Assembly: GCF_028736215.1 (NCBI RefSeq)
Contig: NZ_CP117883.1
Coordinates: 5,456,001 to 5,520,000, forward strand
DNA: 64,000 bases
Direction of reading: 5' to 3'
Source of the DNA: Mucilaginibacter sp. KACC 22773
GTDB taxonomy: Bacteria > Bacteroidota > Bacteroidia > Sphingobacteriales > Sphingobacteriaceae
Part shown: piece after piece, positions 28,146 through 36,644 of the stretch
Position numbering within the stretch: position 1 is the first letter of the stretch
Layout of the letters: each line of letters begins with the position of its first letter
Position numbers and translations under genes: made by a program
Notes under the pieces: model-generated
Database searches by the model: none
The model's input: the letters and a program-made list of their open reading frames with translations, nothing else
Told to the model about the DNA's origin: nothing

Positions 28146-28250
28146 TCATTTCGCTGCGCTGTAATTGGTCATTGATGCAAAAAAAATCGCAGTCAATTGT
28201 TTGATCTGCGGATCTTTTTTACTTAAGACTTTAGACCCCGGACTTCAGAC
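28145..28250. repeat. word tracts between convergent TauE and GH20 genes
   Basis: After the TauE stop (TAG shared with the word TAGTCATT) comes AATTGGTCATTGATG. Facing it, directly after the GH20 stop on the other strand, is GTCTGAAGTCCGGGGTCTAA then AGTCTTAAGT. The first is vocabulary of 23819-24286, the second of 25636-25673; each is in the sense orientation of the gene it follows. Confidence 0.65.
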
Positions 28251-30830
28251 TTATAAAGTCGATCCCTGTTTCTTTCCTTCTGCGGCTTCGCCCCCTGTAG
28301 CTACATTGCCTCCCCTACCCTTAGGGTCAAAGGCGCGGAATTTAATTTCGCCTCCTTTATAATCAACAGGACCTGTGTATATTTTGCTGTTGGCATCGGG
28401 GTCTTTACCGTTGGTGGTGTACCGGATAGTTAAGCCTGGAAATTCGATATTGCTTGAATATTTACCATCCTGCAGGCTAATGCCTGGCTTAGGTACCCGG
28501 TAATTATAGCCCCCATTGTAGTAACTTAAGCGAGGTAGCTCCCGTTTGCCTAACACATTTAAAAATGTCGACCAGGCTAATTCATATTCCTGTTTTGCTT
28601 TTATGGGGTCTTTTTCGGTAGCCCAGGTCGGGTCTGCCGCCCAGGCACGTTCGGCAAGGCCAAACAGGCGGGGGAATATCATGTAATCCATGCGCTCCGG
28701 ACCTTTAACAGTTTCGGCCCATAGTGCGCCTTGCAAACCAATGATATTGGCTTTACCATAATCGGTAAGGCGCTGCTTACCTAAAAATATGTTTTGGTTT
28801 ATGGGCGTTCCGTTTTTGTCAACATCGGCATTTTTAAAGTAGTCATATGGGATAAAGGAGTAAAATTTATCGATTCCCAAAAAAGCACCCCAGTAATAGC
28901 CCGGCTCATCAAATGATTTGTAGTTGGCCATATCAAAGTACAAGTTGGTAACACAGGTAAGCACAACCTTGTAGCCACCATTGGCCAGCTTGTAGGCCAG
29001 GTCTTCCTGTCCGCCGCCTAAAACGTTGTTCCATACGTCGGCCTGCAGGTGCTCGCCGGTAAAATCGGGATTGGGCACATAGGTGTCGTTACCGTCTATC
29101 TTTGTTTTGCGCAGGGCCATTTCTTCCCATCCCGCCAGGTGAATTCCTTTAGCTTTTAATATCTGGTTTACCCGGCCGTAAAAATAATACCATAAATCGC
29201 CGGTATTTTGAATTTCGGGGTGGCTGGCCTTTAAAGTTAGGTAGGCCGGCGATTTTTCCCAAACATGAGGCGGCACTTCATCGCCGCCAAAGTGAATACC
29301 AGGCAATGGCGCACCGGCTTCTTTGTAAATGGCTATCAAATCATCAACAACCCTTTCAACAAAAGTATATGTTGACGGCAGCGATACGTTAATCACATTA
29401 TCATTCCAATATTGTACAGACCTGTATTCAGATTTATCGTCCAAATCGCGCAGTAAATATTTAGCTGCCTCGTCTTTTTTCCCTTCGGTAATCAACCGGT
29501 CATACCGGGCATCCATGGCTTTGATAGATGCACGGGCATGGCCAGGCGTTTCAATCTCGGGGATTACAATGATGCGCCTGTCGGTGGCGTATTTTAATAT
29601 TTCAATGTACTCCGCCTTAGTATAAAAACCCGAGCCGTATGGATTATTTACATCGGGTCCCGAACCGTGGGATGCAGGCAGATGATTTTTGCTATCCAGC
29701 GTATGCCCACGTTTTGAACCAACTGAAGTAAGTTCAGGTAACGATGGGATTTCAATTCTCCAGCCCTCGTCATCCGTTAAGTGAAGGTGCAAAACATTAA
29801 GCTTATAAAGGCTCATGGTCTCAATCAGTTTAATAACTTGTTTCTGAGTCTGGAAATTACGGGCTACATCCAGCATTACCGCGCGGTGGGCAAAGCGGGG
29901 AGCATCCTTTACATCTACACAAGGAATTTTGATGCTCTTTTCGGCTTTAGCCCATGCAGCGGGCGAAACCAGGTTTGTTAAGGATTGGATGCCATAAAAA
30001 GCACCGGCAGCCGTAGAAGCGTTAATGACAACACCCTTCACATTTACCTTAAGTTCGTATCCTTCAGGAGCAATACCCTCAACTTTTTTTAATGTGATAC
30101 CAGCACCCGATGTGCTGGCCAAAATAGCTAATGGCCTGCCCAATACCTTGCTAAAGCCGTTTGCCAGGTAAGCTGCTTCCCTGGCAAAGGCTCCATCGGC
30201 AGCAACCGGCGTTTTTCCGTCGATTATAAACGTACCACCGGTTTCGGTATAACTTACCGGCGTAGGCAATATTTTAGGCAATTGATCGGCGGGAATATCG
30301 GTAACCGTTTTGTTCCTGTCGTAAACAATTTCGGGGGTTACCAGGCCGGCGTAGCTTGGTTTGTACGGCTTGATATCAAAAGAACCGATGCTGTAGCCTT
30401 TTTCGGGCTGTTCATCCCAAACCATGTATATGCCTTCAGGAGCATCGGTAATGTTTACTACGGGGTCGTCGTTTACGTATTCTATCCGGGCCGATTCGCC
30501 TGGTTTCAAATCTTTAAAGCTCCCGGTTGGGGTAATACTGTATAAATCGCCGTTTACCTGGTTTATTTTAGCGTTGCCGCTTACCGCATTCTCGGTAAAA
30601 CCACGGCCCGAGTTAAAGTAAAACTTCCACCCGCCCGCCGGCAAAACATTTTTACCGTTATTGGTAATTACCAGTGCGGTTAACGCTTCATTTTTATTCT
30701 GATAATTGTTATCCATAACCTCCCAGCTGATGCGCAGATCGGCGGCATTAAATTTTACAGCATCGGTAGTTTTGAAGGCTGTACTTATAAAAAATGCTGC
30801 AAACAGCGTCAGGATAAAGATTTTGCGCAT
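28251..30830 (-). CDS. GH20 beta-N-acetylhexosaminidase
   Basis: 859 residues with a signal peptide (about 1-20). Domains in order: a CHB_HEX-type carbohydrate-binding domain (about 28-160), the GH20b alpha/beta domain (about 185-305), the GH20 barrel (about 310-760) with the catalytic pair Asp517-Glu518 in HFGGDE and LHLHLTDDEGWRIEI, and a chitobiase-type C-terminal domain. It removes terminal GlcNAc/GalNAc residues from chitin oligomers or glycans in the periplasm or outside. The length is normal for four-domain chitobiases. The Gly/Lys-rich last ~15 residues look like an added tail just before the word tract. Confidence 0.93.
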   Translation of the reverse strand: MRKIFILTLFAAFFISTAFKTTDAVKFNAADLRISWEVMDNNYQNKNEALTALVITNNGKNVLPAGGWKFYFNSGRGFTENAVSGNAKINQVNGDLYSITPTGSFKDLKPGESARIEYVNDDPVVNITDAPEGIYMVWDEQPEKGYSIGSFDIKPYKPSYAGLVTPEIVYDRNKTVTDIPADQLPKILPTPVSYTETGGTFIIDGKTPVAADGAFAREAAYLANGFSKVLGRPLAILASTSGAGITLKKVEGIAPEGYELKVNVKGVVINASTAAGAFYGIQSLTNLVSPAAWAKAEKSIKIPCVDVKDAPRFAHRAVMLDVARNFQTQKQVIKLIETMSLYKLNVLHLHLTDDEGWRIEIPSLPELTSVGSKRGHTLDSKNHLPASHGSGPDVNNPYGSGFYTKAEYIEILKYATDRRIIVIPEIETPGHARASIKAMDARYDRLITEGKKDEAAKYLLRDLDDKSEYRSVQYWNDNVINVSLPSTYTFVERVVDDLIAIYKEAGAPLPGIHFGGDEVPPHVWEKSPAYLTLKASHPEIQNTGDLWYYFYGRVNQILKAKGIHLAGWEEMALRKTKIDGNDTYVPNPDFTGEHLQADVWNNVLGGGQEDLAYKLANGGYKVVLTCVTNLYFDMANYKSFDEPGYYWGAFLGIDKFYSFIPYDYFKNADVDKNGTPINQNIFLGKQRLTDYGKANIIGLQGALWAETVKGPERMDYMIFPRLFGLAERAWAADPTWATEKDPIKAKQEYELAWSTFLNVLGKRELPRLSYYNGGYNYRVPKPGISLQDGKYSSNIEFPGLTIRYTTNGKDPDANSKIYTGPVDYKGGEIKFRAFDPKGRGGNVATGGEAAEGKKQGSTL

Positions 30831-30946
30831 AGTTGGGTTATGTTAGATAATAATGGGCAGCTAAATATAAGGAACTTTTTAAATAATTTTAATAAGTTGG
30901 GATATTATTATCGCTGTATTTTTCAAAATCTTCGCAAACTGTGTGC

Positions 30947-31089
30947 TGTGTGTACCGGTACGAGGTGGTACACCCTGGTACGAGGTGAAACGCCCTGGCA
31001 CGGGGTGAAACACCCTGGTACGGCCTGAAACACCCTGGTACAGGGTGAAACGCCCTGGAACACCCTGAAACACCCTGGGACGGTACGCC
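30947..31089. repeat. 20-bp-period tandem array A
   Basis: Six units of exactly 20 bp from 30957 (e.g. GGTACGAGGTGAAACGCCCT, GGCACGGGGTGAAACACCCT) plus a partial seventh, preceded by the leader TGTGTACCGGTAC. Each unit is two 10-bp half-words, GGTACGGGGT and GAAACACCCT. The frames through it are low-complexity and not genes. The rest of the interval 30831-31145 is AT-rich with nothing recognised. Confidence 0.9.
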
Positions 31090-31145
31090 TTGATACCAAA
31101 CCATTCATTAAAAAAGCGCAACAACTTTAAATTAAATCCCGCGGG

Positions 31146-32072
31146 TTATAGGCTAAACTTAATCCATCCCTCACCCTCATACCCAAAAGCAAATTGTTTA
31201 GGACGGATGATTTCGGCCAGGATTTCTATAGAGTCAACTATACGTGGGCCGGGGCGGTTAAAGTACTGGTTACCATCTGCTATGTACAACTGATTGTTTT
31301 TTACAGCCTTTAACTCGGCAAAGCCGGGCAACTGCATCAAAACGTCAATCTCCTTTAACGTACGCTCTATCGAAAAACCGCAAGGCATCACTACTATAAT
31401 TTCGGGGTTCTGTAGCCGGATATCGTCCCAGCTTACGTAGGGCGAATGTTTACCGTTCTGTGCCAGTACAGGTGTACCGCCGGCAATGCTAACAAGTCCG
31501 GGCACCCAGTTGCCCGATACCATCATGGGTTCAAGCCATTCGATACAGGCCACAGTAGGTTTGCTTTCGGCAAATTTCAATTTGTGTTTAACAATGTCAA
31601 CCCGCTCGTTCAACAGCTCCAACAGTTCGGCACCGGCTTGTGGCACGCCCATGGTATCGGCTATAGTGGCGATATCGTTAAAAATATCATCAAGGCTATT
31701 GGGGCGTAAAGAAACTATCCTGGCTTTTTTATCAAGGTAATTATCCAATGCCAGTTCAACATCGGCCAATGATACCGCACAAACCTCGCACTGATCCTGC
31801 GTAATTACTACATCAGGGGTCAATTGTTTAATCACTTCGCGTTTAACGGTGTAAACAGATAAAGCATCGGCCAACAGTTCCTTCACCTTTACATCAATAG
31901 CGGCACTGCTTAACCCATCAGGAAAATTAGCTTCGGTACAAACCGGCAGCTGTTTTACAAATTCGGGATAATCGCACTCATGCGATCTGCCTACCAGGTT
32001 ATCCTGAAGCCCCAGGGCACATATTATTTCGGTAGCAGACGGAAGCAGGGATACTATTTTATCAGTTGGCAT
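31146..32072 (-). CDS. BtuF-like periplasmic-binding-fold protein
   Basis: From ATG 32072, 308 residues. Begins MPTDKIVSLLPSATEIICAL, the standard start of the cobalamin/siderophore-binding (class III) fold. It also has DVVITQDQCEVCAV, PTVACIEWLEPMMVSGNW and PEIIVVMPCGF, a combination typical of stand-alone cobalamin-binding proteins. No signal peptide is present, so it is probably cytoplasmic or uses an unrecognised export route. The open frame extends to 32177 but that part is word-tract sequence. A -7-like TACATTTG is at 32108-32101 on the minus strand. No permease or ATPase is adjacent. Confidence 0.82.
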   Translation of the reverse strand: MPTDKIVSLLPSATEIICALGLQDNLVGRSHECDYPEFVKQLPVCTEANFPDGLSSAAIDVKVKELLADALSVYTVKREVIKQLTPDVVITQDQCEVCAVSLADVELALDNYLDKKARIVSLRPNSLDDIFNDIATIADTMGVPQAGAELLELLNERVDIVKHKLKFAESKPTVACIEWLEPMMVSGNWVPGLVSIAGGTPVLAQNGKHSPYVSWDDIRLQNPEIIVVMPCGFSIERTLKEIDVLMQLPGFAELKAVKNNQLYIADGNQYFNRPGPRIVDSIEILAEIIRPKQFAFGYEGEGWIKFSL

Positions 32073-32100
32073 TATTTCGGATGTGCAAATTATAGATGTG

Positions 32101-32220
32101 CAAATGTACGGAAGATTGATTTGAAGATTTAAAAATTTGAGAATTTGAAAATTAAAAGCAAAGACAGTCATTTTCAAATTCTCAAATCTTCAAATTCTCA
32201 AATTTTTAAATTTATCTTTG
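32101..32220. repeat. mirrored AT-rich word tract with two promoter boxes
   Basis: Arms 32135-32152 (ATTTGAGAATTTGAAAAT) and 32170-32187 are perfect 18-bp reverse complements with a 17-nt spacer; more of the same words lie outside. It sits between the divergent BtuF-like and LysE-type genes. TATCTTTG at 32213-32220 (plus) and TACATTTG at 32108-32101 (minus) are exact -7 boxes pointing outwards. Confidence 0.8.
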
Positions 32221-32225
32221 CGCCA

Positions 32226-32849
32226 ATGATATTCCTTACCTTTTTTATCGGGCTTATAGCCAATTTTATTGGTTACATCCCGCCCGGTAACATCAACCTG
32301 GCACTTTTGCAACTTACTATAAACCGCGGCATGAAAGAAGCCATGCGTTTTATTATAGCTTTTTCGTGTGTAGAATTTTTCTTTACTTACTTTATTATGC
32401 ACGCTGCCGACTGGTTATCAAGCCAGATGCATTTAAGCGTAATTATAGATTGGGTAATGGTTGTTTTATTTACCGTGATGGGGACAATTACCTGGGCCAA
32501 TCGCAAAAAACCGCCAGAACCCCGCAAGTCAGAACATGATAGTATTAAGTACGGCATTTTACTGGGTTTTTTAAACCCCGTGCAGGTGCCGTTTTGGATG
32601 ATAACCGGCACCTACCTTATTACGCACGAATGGATCCTAACCGGTAAAGTTGCTTTGGTGATATTTAGTATTGGCTCGGCAGCCGGTGCTTTTTTATGCC
32701 TCTTTTTATATGCAGAGTTTGCCAGGTACATGCAAAGCAAATTTGCCCTTAGCAACCGGTTAATCAATACTGGCATAGCCATACTATTTTTCGCATTTGC
32801 TGCATATCATATTGTGAAACAGGTTTATCTGACTTTTTTTAAGCACTAA
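32226..32849 (+). CDS. LysE-type exporter
   Basis: From ATG 32226, 207 residues with six hydrophobic segments. MIFLTFFIGLIANFIGYIPPGNINLALL and the ILLGFLNPVQVPFW region resemble LysE/RhtB amino-acid exporters (P-G-N/P motif in the first helix). The in-frame extension to 32145 lies in the word tract and is rejected. The -7 box TATCTTTG ends 5 bp before the ATG, so the mRNA would be leaderless or nearly so. Its substrate is unknown. Confidence 0.82.
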   Translation: MIFLTFFIGLIANFIGYIPPGNINLALLQLTINRGMKEAMRFIIAFSCVEFFFTYFIMHAADWLSSQMHLSVIIDWVMVVLFTVMGTITWANRKKPPEPRKSEHDSIKYGILLGFLNPVQVPFWMITGTYLITHEWILTGKVALVIFSIGSAAGAFLCLFLYAEFARYMQSKFALSNRLINTGIAILFFAFAAYHIVKQVYLTFFKH

Positions 32850-33054
32850 GCTACCTGATGTGCAGATATGCAGATTCCAGGTGTGCAGATGATTGTTTGA
32901 TTTATTAGTCCCGGCAAAGCAACTGCGCCGATACAATTTCAAATCGCTAATGGGGATTTTTAAATTCGGCCGACATCGTTGGAGAGTTGTATTCGCCCAC
33001 GATACCTCCGATTTTCCTGTCATCTATTAGCTTGTGCATGACCGATATAAAAGT

Positions 33055-33257
33055 TCGCCAATAGATGCTTCGTTCCTACCCATGACAAGTTTCATTTTCT
33101 GTCTTCCAGAGCGATAGCGAAGGATCTATTGTACGCCATGCATACCGCCAGCAAAGTTTGTTAATAGATACTTCGTACCTCAGCATGACAGTCGTTTATT
33201 TTTTGATTGTCATTCTCCCTTCAGAATTTCGCGAAATTTTACAACTCAGCATGACAG
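33055..33257. repeat. composite dispersed repeat, copy 2
   Basis: Contains ATGCTTCGTTCCTACCCATG then ACAAGT (33065-33090), a middle GAAGGATCTATTGTACGCC module, TACTTCGTACCTCAGCATGA, and a final GTCATTCTCCCTTCAGAATT ... TTTTACAACTCAGCATGACA. The first and last modules match copy 1 (11876-12130) in the same order. Confidence 0.75.
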
Positions 33258-33326
33258 TTTTTTATTTTTGAATATTATTTCCCTTCAGAATCAGCGGATT
33301 TTAAGCCCGCGATGACGAGGATATTA

Positions 33327-33352
33327 AAGCAAAAGGCCTCAAATCGAGGCCC
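33327..33352 (-). terminator. terminator of the serine-palmitoyltransferase-like gene
   Basis: On the minus strand the stem GGCCTC-GATTT-GAGGCC is followed by TTTTGCTTT. It lies 60 bp after the stop, beyond the word tract. Confidence 0.8.
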
Positions 33353-33411
33353 TTCACTTTAATACTTAAAAATCTGCACATCTGAAATCTGCATATCTGC
33401 ACATCTACAAA

Positions 33412-34656
33412 TTACGCTATCTCCAGCTTATTCTCTTTATAATGTCCTGCTTTTAGTTTTTCGCCCATTTCGCTGTAAGCGTTTAGGGTGCGCTCCACAT
33501 CTTCGAGCGAGTGTGCGGCAGTTGGGATAAGCCTTAATAATATTAATCCTTTAGGGATAACCGGGTAGATCACTATAGAGCAGAAGATGCCGTAGTTTTC
33601 GCGCAGGTCGCGGGTTAGGCTGGTGGCCTCGTAAAGGTTTCCCTCTAAAAATACCGGAGTAACCATAGTATTGGTAACGCCCAGGTTAAAGCCGCGCTCT
33701 TTTAAACCCTTTTGTAAGGTTGACGAGATGAGCCACAGTTTTTCACGCAATTCCGGTTGCGACACTAACAGTTCAAAGCGTTTTTTTAAACCCAATACCA
33801 TCGGCATCGGCAAAGCCTTGGCAAATGTTTGCGAACGCATATTGTAACGTAAAAAGTGTACTATCTGCTCATCAGCGGCAACAAAAGCGCCTATACCCGC
33901 CATTGATTTGGCAAACGTAGCAAAGTATACATCTACACCTTCAACAACATCCTGCTCCTCATGTGTGCCTGCGCCGGTTTTGCCCATGGTACCAAAACCG
34001 TGTGCATCATCAACTAATAAACGGAAATTGAAATCTTTTTTAAGATCTACAATCTCTTTCAGTTTACCCTGCGCACCCGACATACCAAAAACACCTTCGG
34101 TAATCAGTAATATACCACCACCGGTTTGCTCGGTTAATTTGGTAGCGCGCTCCAGTTGTTTTCTGCAACTTTCAATATCATTATGCTGGTAAACAAAACG
34201 TTTGCCCATGTGCAAACGAACGCCATCAATAATGCAGGCATGCGATTCGGCATCATAAACAATAACATCGTTCCTGTCAACCAGGGTATCTATTATGGAT
34301 ACCATTCCCTGATAACCATAGTTTAATAAAAAAGCGGCTTCTTTACCTACAAACGCGGCCAGGTTATTCTCCAGTTCTTCGTGATGAATGGAGTTTCCCG
34401 ACATCATACGGGCCCCCATTGGGTAGGCCATACCATAATCGGCAGCTGCTTTGGCGTCGGCTTCCCTTACTTCGGGATGGTTGGCCAGGCCAAGGTAGTT
34501 ATTAAGGCTCCAAACCAAATGCTCTTTCCCATTGAACTGCATATGCGGCCCAATTTCCCCCTCCAGTTTGGGAAATGAAAAATAACCATGTGACCATTTT
34601 TGGTGCTGGCCCAGCGGCCCGCCCAAGCTTTTTGTTATTTTATCAAATAAATCCAA
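33412..34656 (-). CDS. serine palmitoyltransferase-like alpha-oxoamine synthase
   Basis: 414 residues, fold type I PLP enzyme. Internal aldimine Lys250 (ATFAKSMAGIGAF), substrate/PLP ring residues in DAESHA (135-140) and DDAHG (216-220), and the glycine-rich GARMMSGNS are present. The alpha-oxoamine synthase family includes KBL, BioF, HemA and serine palmitoyltransferase. The N-terminus HGYFSFPKLEGEIGPHMQF and the Sphingobacteriaceae context favour SPT, the first step of sphingolipid synthesis. 2-amino-3-ketobutyrate CoA ligase remains possible. It has its own promoter and terminator. Confidence 0.82.
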   Translation of the reverse strand: MDLFDKITKSLGGPLGQHQKWSHGYFSFPKLEGEIGPHMQFNGKEHLVWSLNNYLGLANHPEVREADAKAAADYGMAYPMGARMMSGNSIHHEELENNLAAFVGKEAAFLLNYGYQGMVSIIDTLVDRNDVIVYDAESHACIIDGVRLHMGKRFVYQHNDIESCRKQLERATKLTEQTGGGILLITEGVFGMSGAQGKLKEIVDLKKDFNFRLLVDDAHGFGTMGKTGAGTHEEQDVVEGVDVYFATFAKSMAGIGAFVAADEQIVHFLRYNMRSQTFAKALPMPMVLGLKKRFELLVSQPELREKLWLISSTLQKGLKERGFNLGVTNTMVTPVFLEGNLYEATSLTRDLRENYGIFCSIVIYPVIPKGLILLRLIPTAAHSLEDVERTLNAYSEMGEKLKAGHYKENKLEIA

Positions 34657-34686
34657 AATAATTTACCGTTAATCGTGAATAATATG

Positions 34687-34717
34687 CAAATATAGCTGTA
34701 AAGAAGCCTTGCCACAA
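34687..34717 (-). promoter_or_regulatory. promoter of the serine-palmitoyltransferase-like gene
   Basis: On the minus strand TTG (34717-34715), a 20-bp spacer and TATATTTG (34694-34687), an exact TAnnTTTG. The predicted 5' UTR is about 30 nt. Confidence 0.6.
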
Positions 34718-34756
34718 TAGCTATAACTTTTTAGAATAGCTTATAACCCGCGGAAG

Positions 34757-34908
34757 AGTATCAAGTAGTAAGTATCAAGTAGCAAGACTTTTGATGGCAG
34801 TACGAACCCTGTCCTACTCTAACACAAAAGCCGCTATAAGAATGATTAATTACTTATAACGGCTTTGCGCTTTTTTATCTTGCTACTTGATACTTACTAC
34901 TTGATACT
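34757..34908. repeat. 31-bp perfect inverted repeat after ftsZ, with terminator hairpin inside
   Basis: Arms 34757-34787 (AGTATCAAGTAGTAAGTATC...) and 34878-34908 are exact reverse complements over 31 bp. The right arm starts within the ftsZ stop codon TAG. Between them is a second hairpin, AAAGCCGCTATAAG / CTTATAACGGCTTT (34827-34840, 34853-34866; one mismatch), with T-rich sequence on both sides, which should act as the terminator of the dcw operon. Confidence 0.93.
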
Positions 34909-36517
34909 AATCAGCATTATCATGCAAAAACGAGTTATTTCTCCTTATCTCGGTGTTGCCTTCGTTATCGGGCATCAGGCTAAAACGGGAGATGGCGCTT
35001 TCGTCAGATTTTGGGGTATCCTGCAGCGCAACTTCTTTGCGTTTGTAAGCAGGTACATTTTCCAGCTCCTGGATGTTGCCTGTACGTAGTTTCATGCTCA
35101 AATCTTTAAGGCGCATGATACGCTCGCGCGATTTTTTCAGCTGTTCCTCTATCGATTCGTTTGTTTTATTGTCATCAGCACCTGCAAGGGCTACCGGTTC
35201 CGGCTCAGGGACGGGAGTTGGCACAGGCTCGGGCTTGCGGGCTTCCTGTACTGGCGCACTGTACGTTTCGGGCTCACTCATTTTAAACGTGAAGCCAGCC
35301 ATATCCTGCTCGTTTTCTTCTTCCTGCTCCTCTTCGTGCAGGTTAAACTTAACTACATCGTCGTCCCTTTTCTCAGTGGCTCCAAACATATCAAACAAAC
35401 CGGTTTGCTTAGGCTCCTCTTTGTGTTTAATATATGGCTGAGCAGGTGTGTTGGCTTTAACCGGGTTTATAAATTCATTTACAGGTTTCACCAACGGTGC
35501 GTTTTCGGGTACCAGCATCGATACTATTTTTTTGTTGCTGATCTCTTTTTCACGCTCGTCTTTGGTTTGGAAACCGGTTGCTATTATAGTCACTGATAGT
35601 TTATCTTCCAGGTTTTCGTCAACGCAGTTACCCCAAATCAGGTCGGCAGCCAAACCGGCCTCTTCCTGTATGTAATCAGTAATAATGCTCACTTCATCCA
35701 TGGTAACCTCTTTAAGGCCCGAGCTGATGTTAAGCAAAATGTAACGGGCACCTTCTATCTCGTTGTCTTTTAATAATGGCGAAGCTAACGCGCCTTCAAC
35801 AGCCTTTAAGGCACGGCCTTCGCCTTCGGCGCTGCTGCTGCCCATGATACATACGCCACTATCTTTCATTACGGTGCGCACATCTTTAAAGTCGACGTTG
35901 ATATAGCCTGGTAAGGTTATAATCTCGGCGATGCCTTTGGCAGCTGTGGTTAATATATCATCGGCCTGCCCAAAAGCCGAGCTCATGGTAAGGTTACCAA
36001 AAATCTGGCGCAACCTGTCGTTCGAGATCACCAGGAACGAATCGACATATTTACGCAGCTCTTCCATCCCGGCATCGGCCTGCATTTTGCGGCGTTTACC
36101 TTCAAAAGAGAACGGCGTAGTTATAATGCCCACGGTTAATATGTCCATTTCGCGGGCGGCTTTGGCTATAATAGGGCTTGCACCGGTACCGGTACCACCA
36201 CCCATACCTGCGGTAATAAACAACATTTTGGTGTTAACGCCCAGCATTTGTTTTATATCGTCGATATTTTCTATTGCAGAGTTTTTTCCCACCTCAGGTA
36301 TCGAACCGGCACCCATACCTTCGGTAAGGCTGGCGCCCAATTGTACCTTGTTTGGTATAGGGCTAAGCTCCAGCGCCTGGGCATCGGTGTTACAAATTAT
36401 AAAGTCGACACCGGTAATTCCCTGCCTGTACATATGGTTTACGGCGTTACCACCGCCACCGCCAACACCAATTACTTTGATGATTGACGATTTTTCTTTT
36501 AACATCTCAAACTGCAT
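34907..36517 (-). CDS. ftsZ: cell division GTPase FtsZ
   Basis: 536 residues. The tubulin-type signature GGGTGTG (106-112), the N-terminal nucleotide loop VIGVGGGGGNAVNHM and the T7 loop region DVRTVMKDSGVCIMGSS are present. FtsZ polymerises at mid-cell and recruits the divisome. The C-terminal extension after about residue 320 is long (over 200 residues), acidic and Pro-rich, ending in a short basic segment, as in other Bacteroidota. It is the last gene of the dcw operon. ATG 36505 is an alternative start. Confidence 0.97.
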   Translation of the reverse strand: MQFEMLKEKSSIIKVIGVGGGGGNAVNHMYRQGITGVDFIICNTDAQALELSPIPNKVQLGASLTEGMGAGSIPEVGKNSAIENIDDIKQMLGVNTKMLFITAGMGGGTGTGASPIIAKAAREMDILTVGIITTPFSFEGKRRKMQADAGMEELRKYVDSFLVISNDRLRQIFGNLTMSSAFGQADDILTTAAKGIAEIITLPGYINVDFKDVRTVMKDSGVCIMGSSSAEGEGRALKAVEGALASPLLKDNEIEGARYILLNISSGLKEVTMDEVSIITDYIQEEAGLAADLIWGNCVDENLEDKLSVTIIATGFQTKDEREKEISNKKIVSMLVPENAPLVKPVNEFINPVKANTPAQPYIKHKEEPKQTGLFDMFGATEKRDDDVVKFNLHEEEQEEENEQDMAGFTFKMSEPETYSAPVQEARKPEPVPTPVPEPEPVALAGADDNKTNESIEEQLKKSRERIMRLKDLSMKLRTGNIQELENVPAYKRKEVALQDTPKSDESAISRFSLMPDNEGNTEIRRNNSFLHDNAD

Positions 36518-36644
36518 AATCTTCGTTTTCAGCTATATGTGATTTTACCAACATTTAGATTTAACCATCGTAATAATAGTACTTTTTCCACAAGAGTTTT
36601 CCACAAATGTCTACAATGTGGAAAATCTTAACTATTGTGTATAA

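Larger units (their letters stand above)
32857..33405. repeat. 34-bp mirrored word tracts at the ends of convergent genes
   Basis: Arms 32857-32890 (GATGTGCAGATATGCAGATT...) and 33372-33405 match in 32 of 34 positions as reverse complements. One follows the LysE-type stop, the other the serine-palmitoyltransferase-like stop, each in transcript sense. The 480 bp between hold a dispersed repeat (33055-33257) and a terminator but no gene. Confidence 0.88.

Noticed and set aside
30957..31089. Array A as a CRISPR
   Set aside because: Units are contiguous at 20 bp with no spacers and no cas genes nearby.
30947..31089. Array as a MraZ- or Fur-type operator cluster
   Set aside because: It is not close to a start codon and no half-site agrees with known consensus.
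30879..31124. Open frames through array A giving peptides with repeated VFHPVPGRF-like motifs
   Set aside because: They exist in several frames only because the DNA is a 20-bp repeat; no start context or non-repetitive part.
32073..32177. N-terminal extension of the BtuF-like protein
   Set aside because: It is encoded by the AT-rich word tract; ATG 32072 gives the standard family start.
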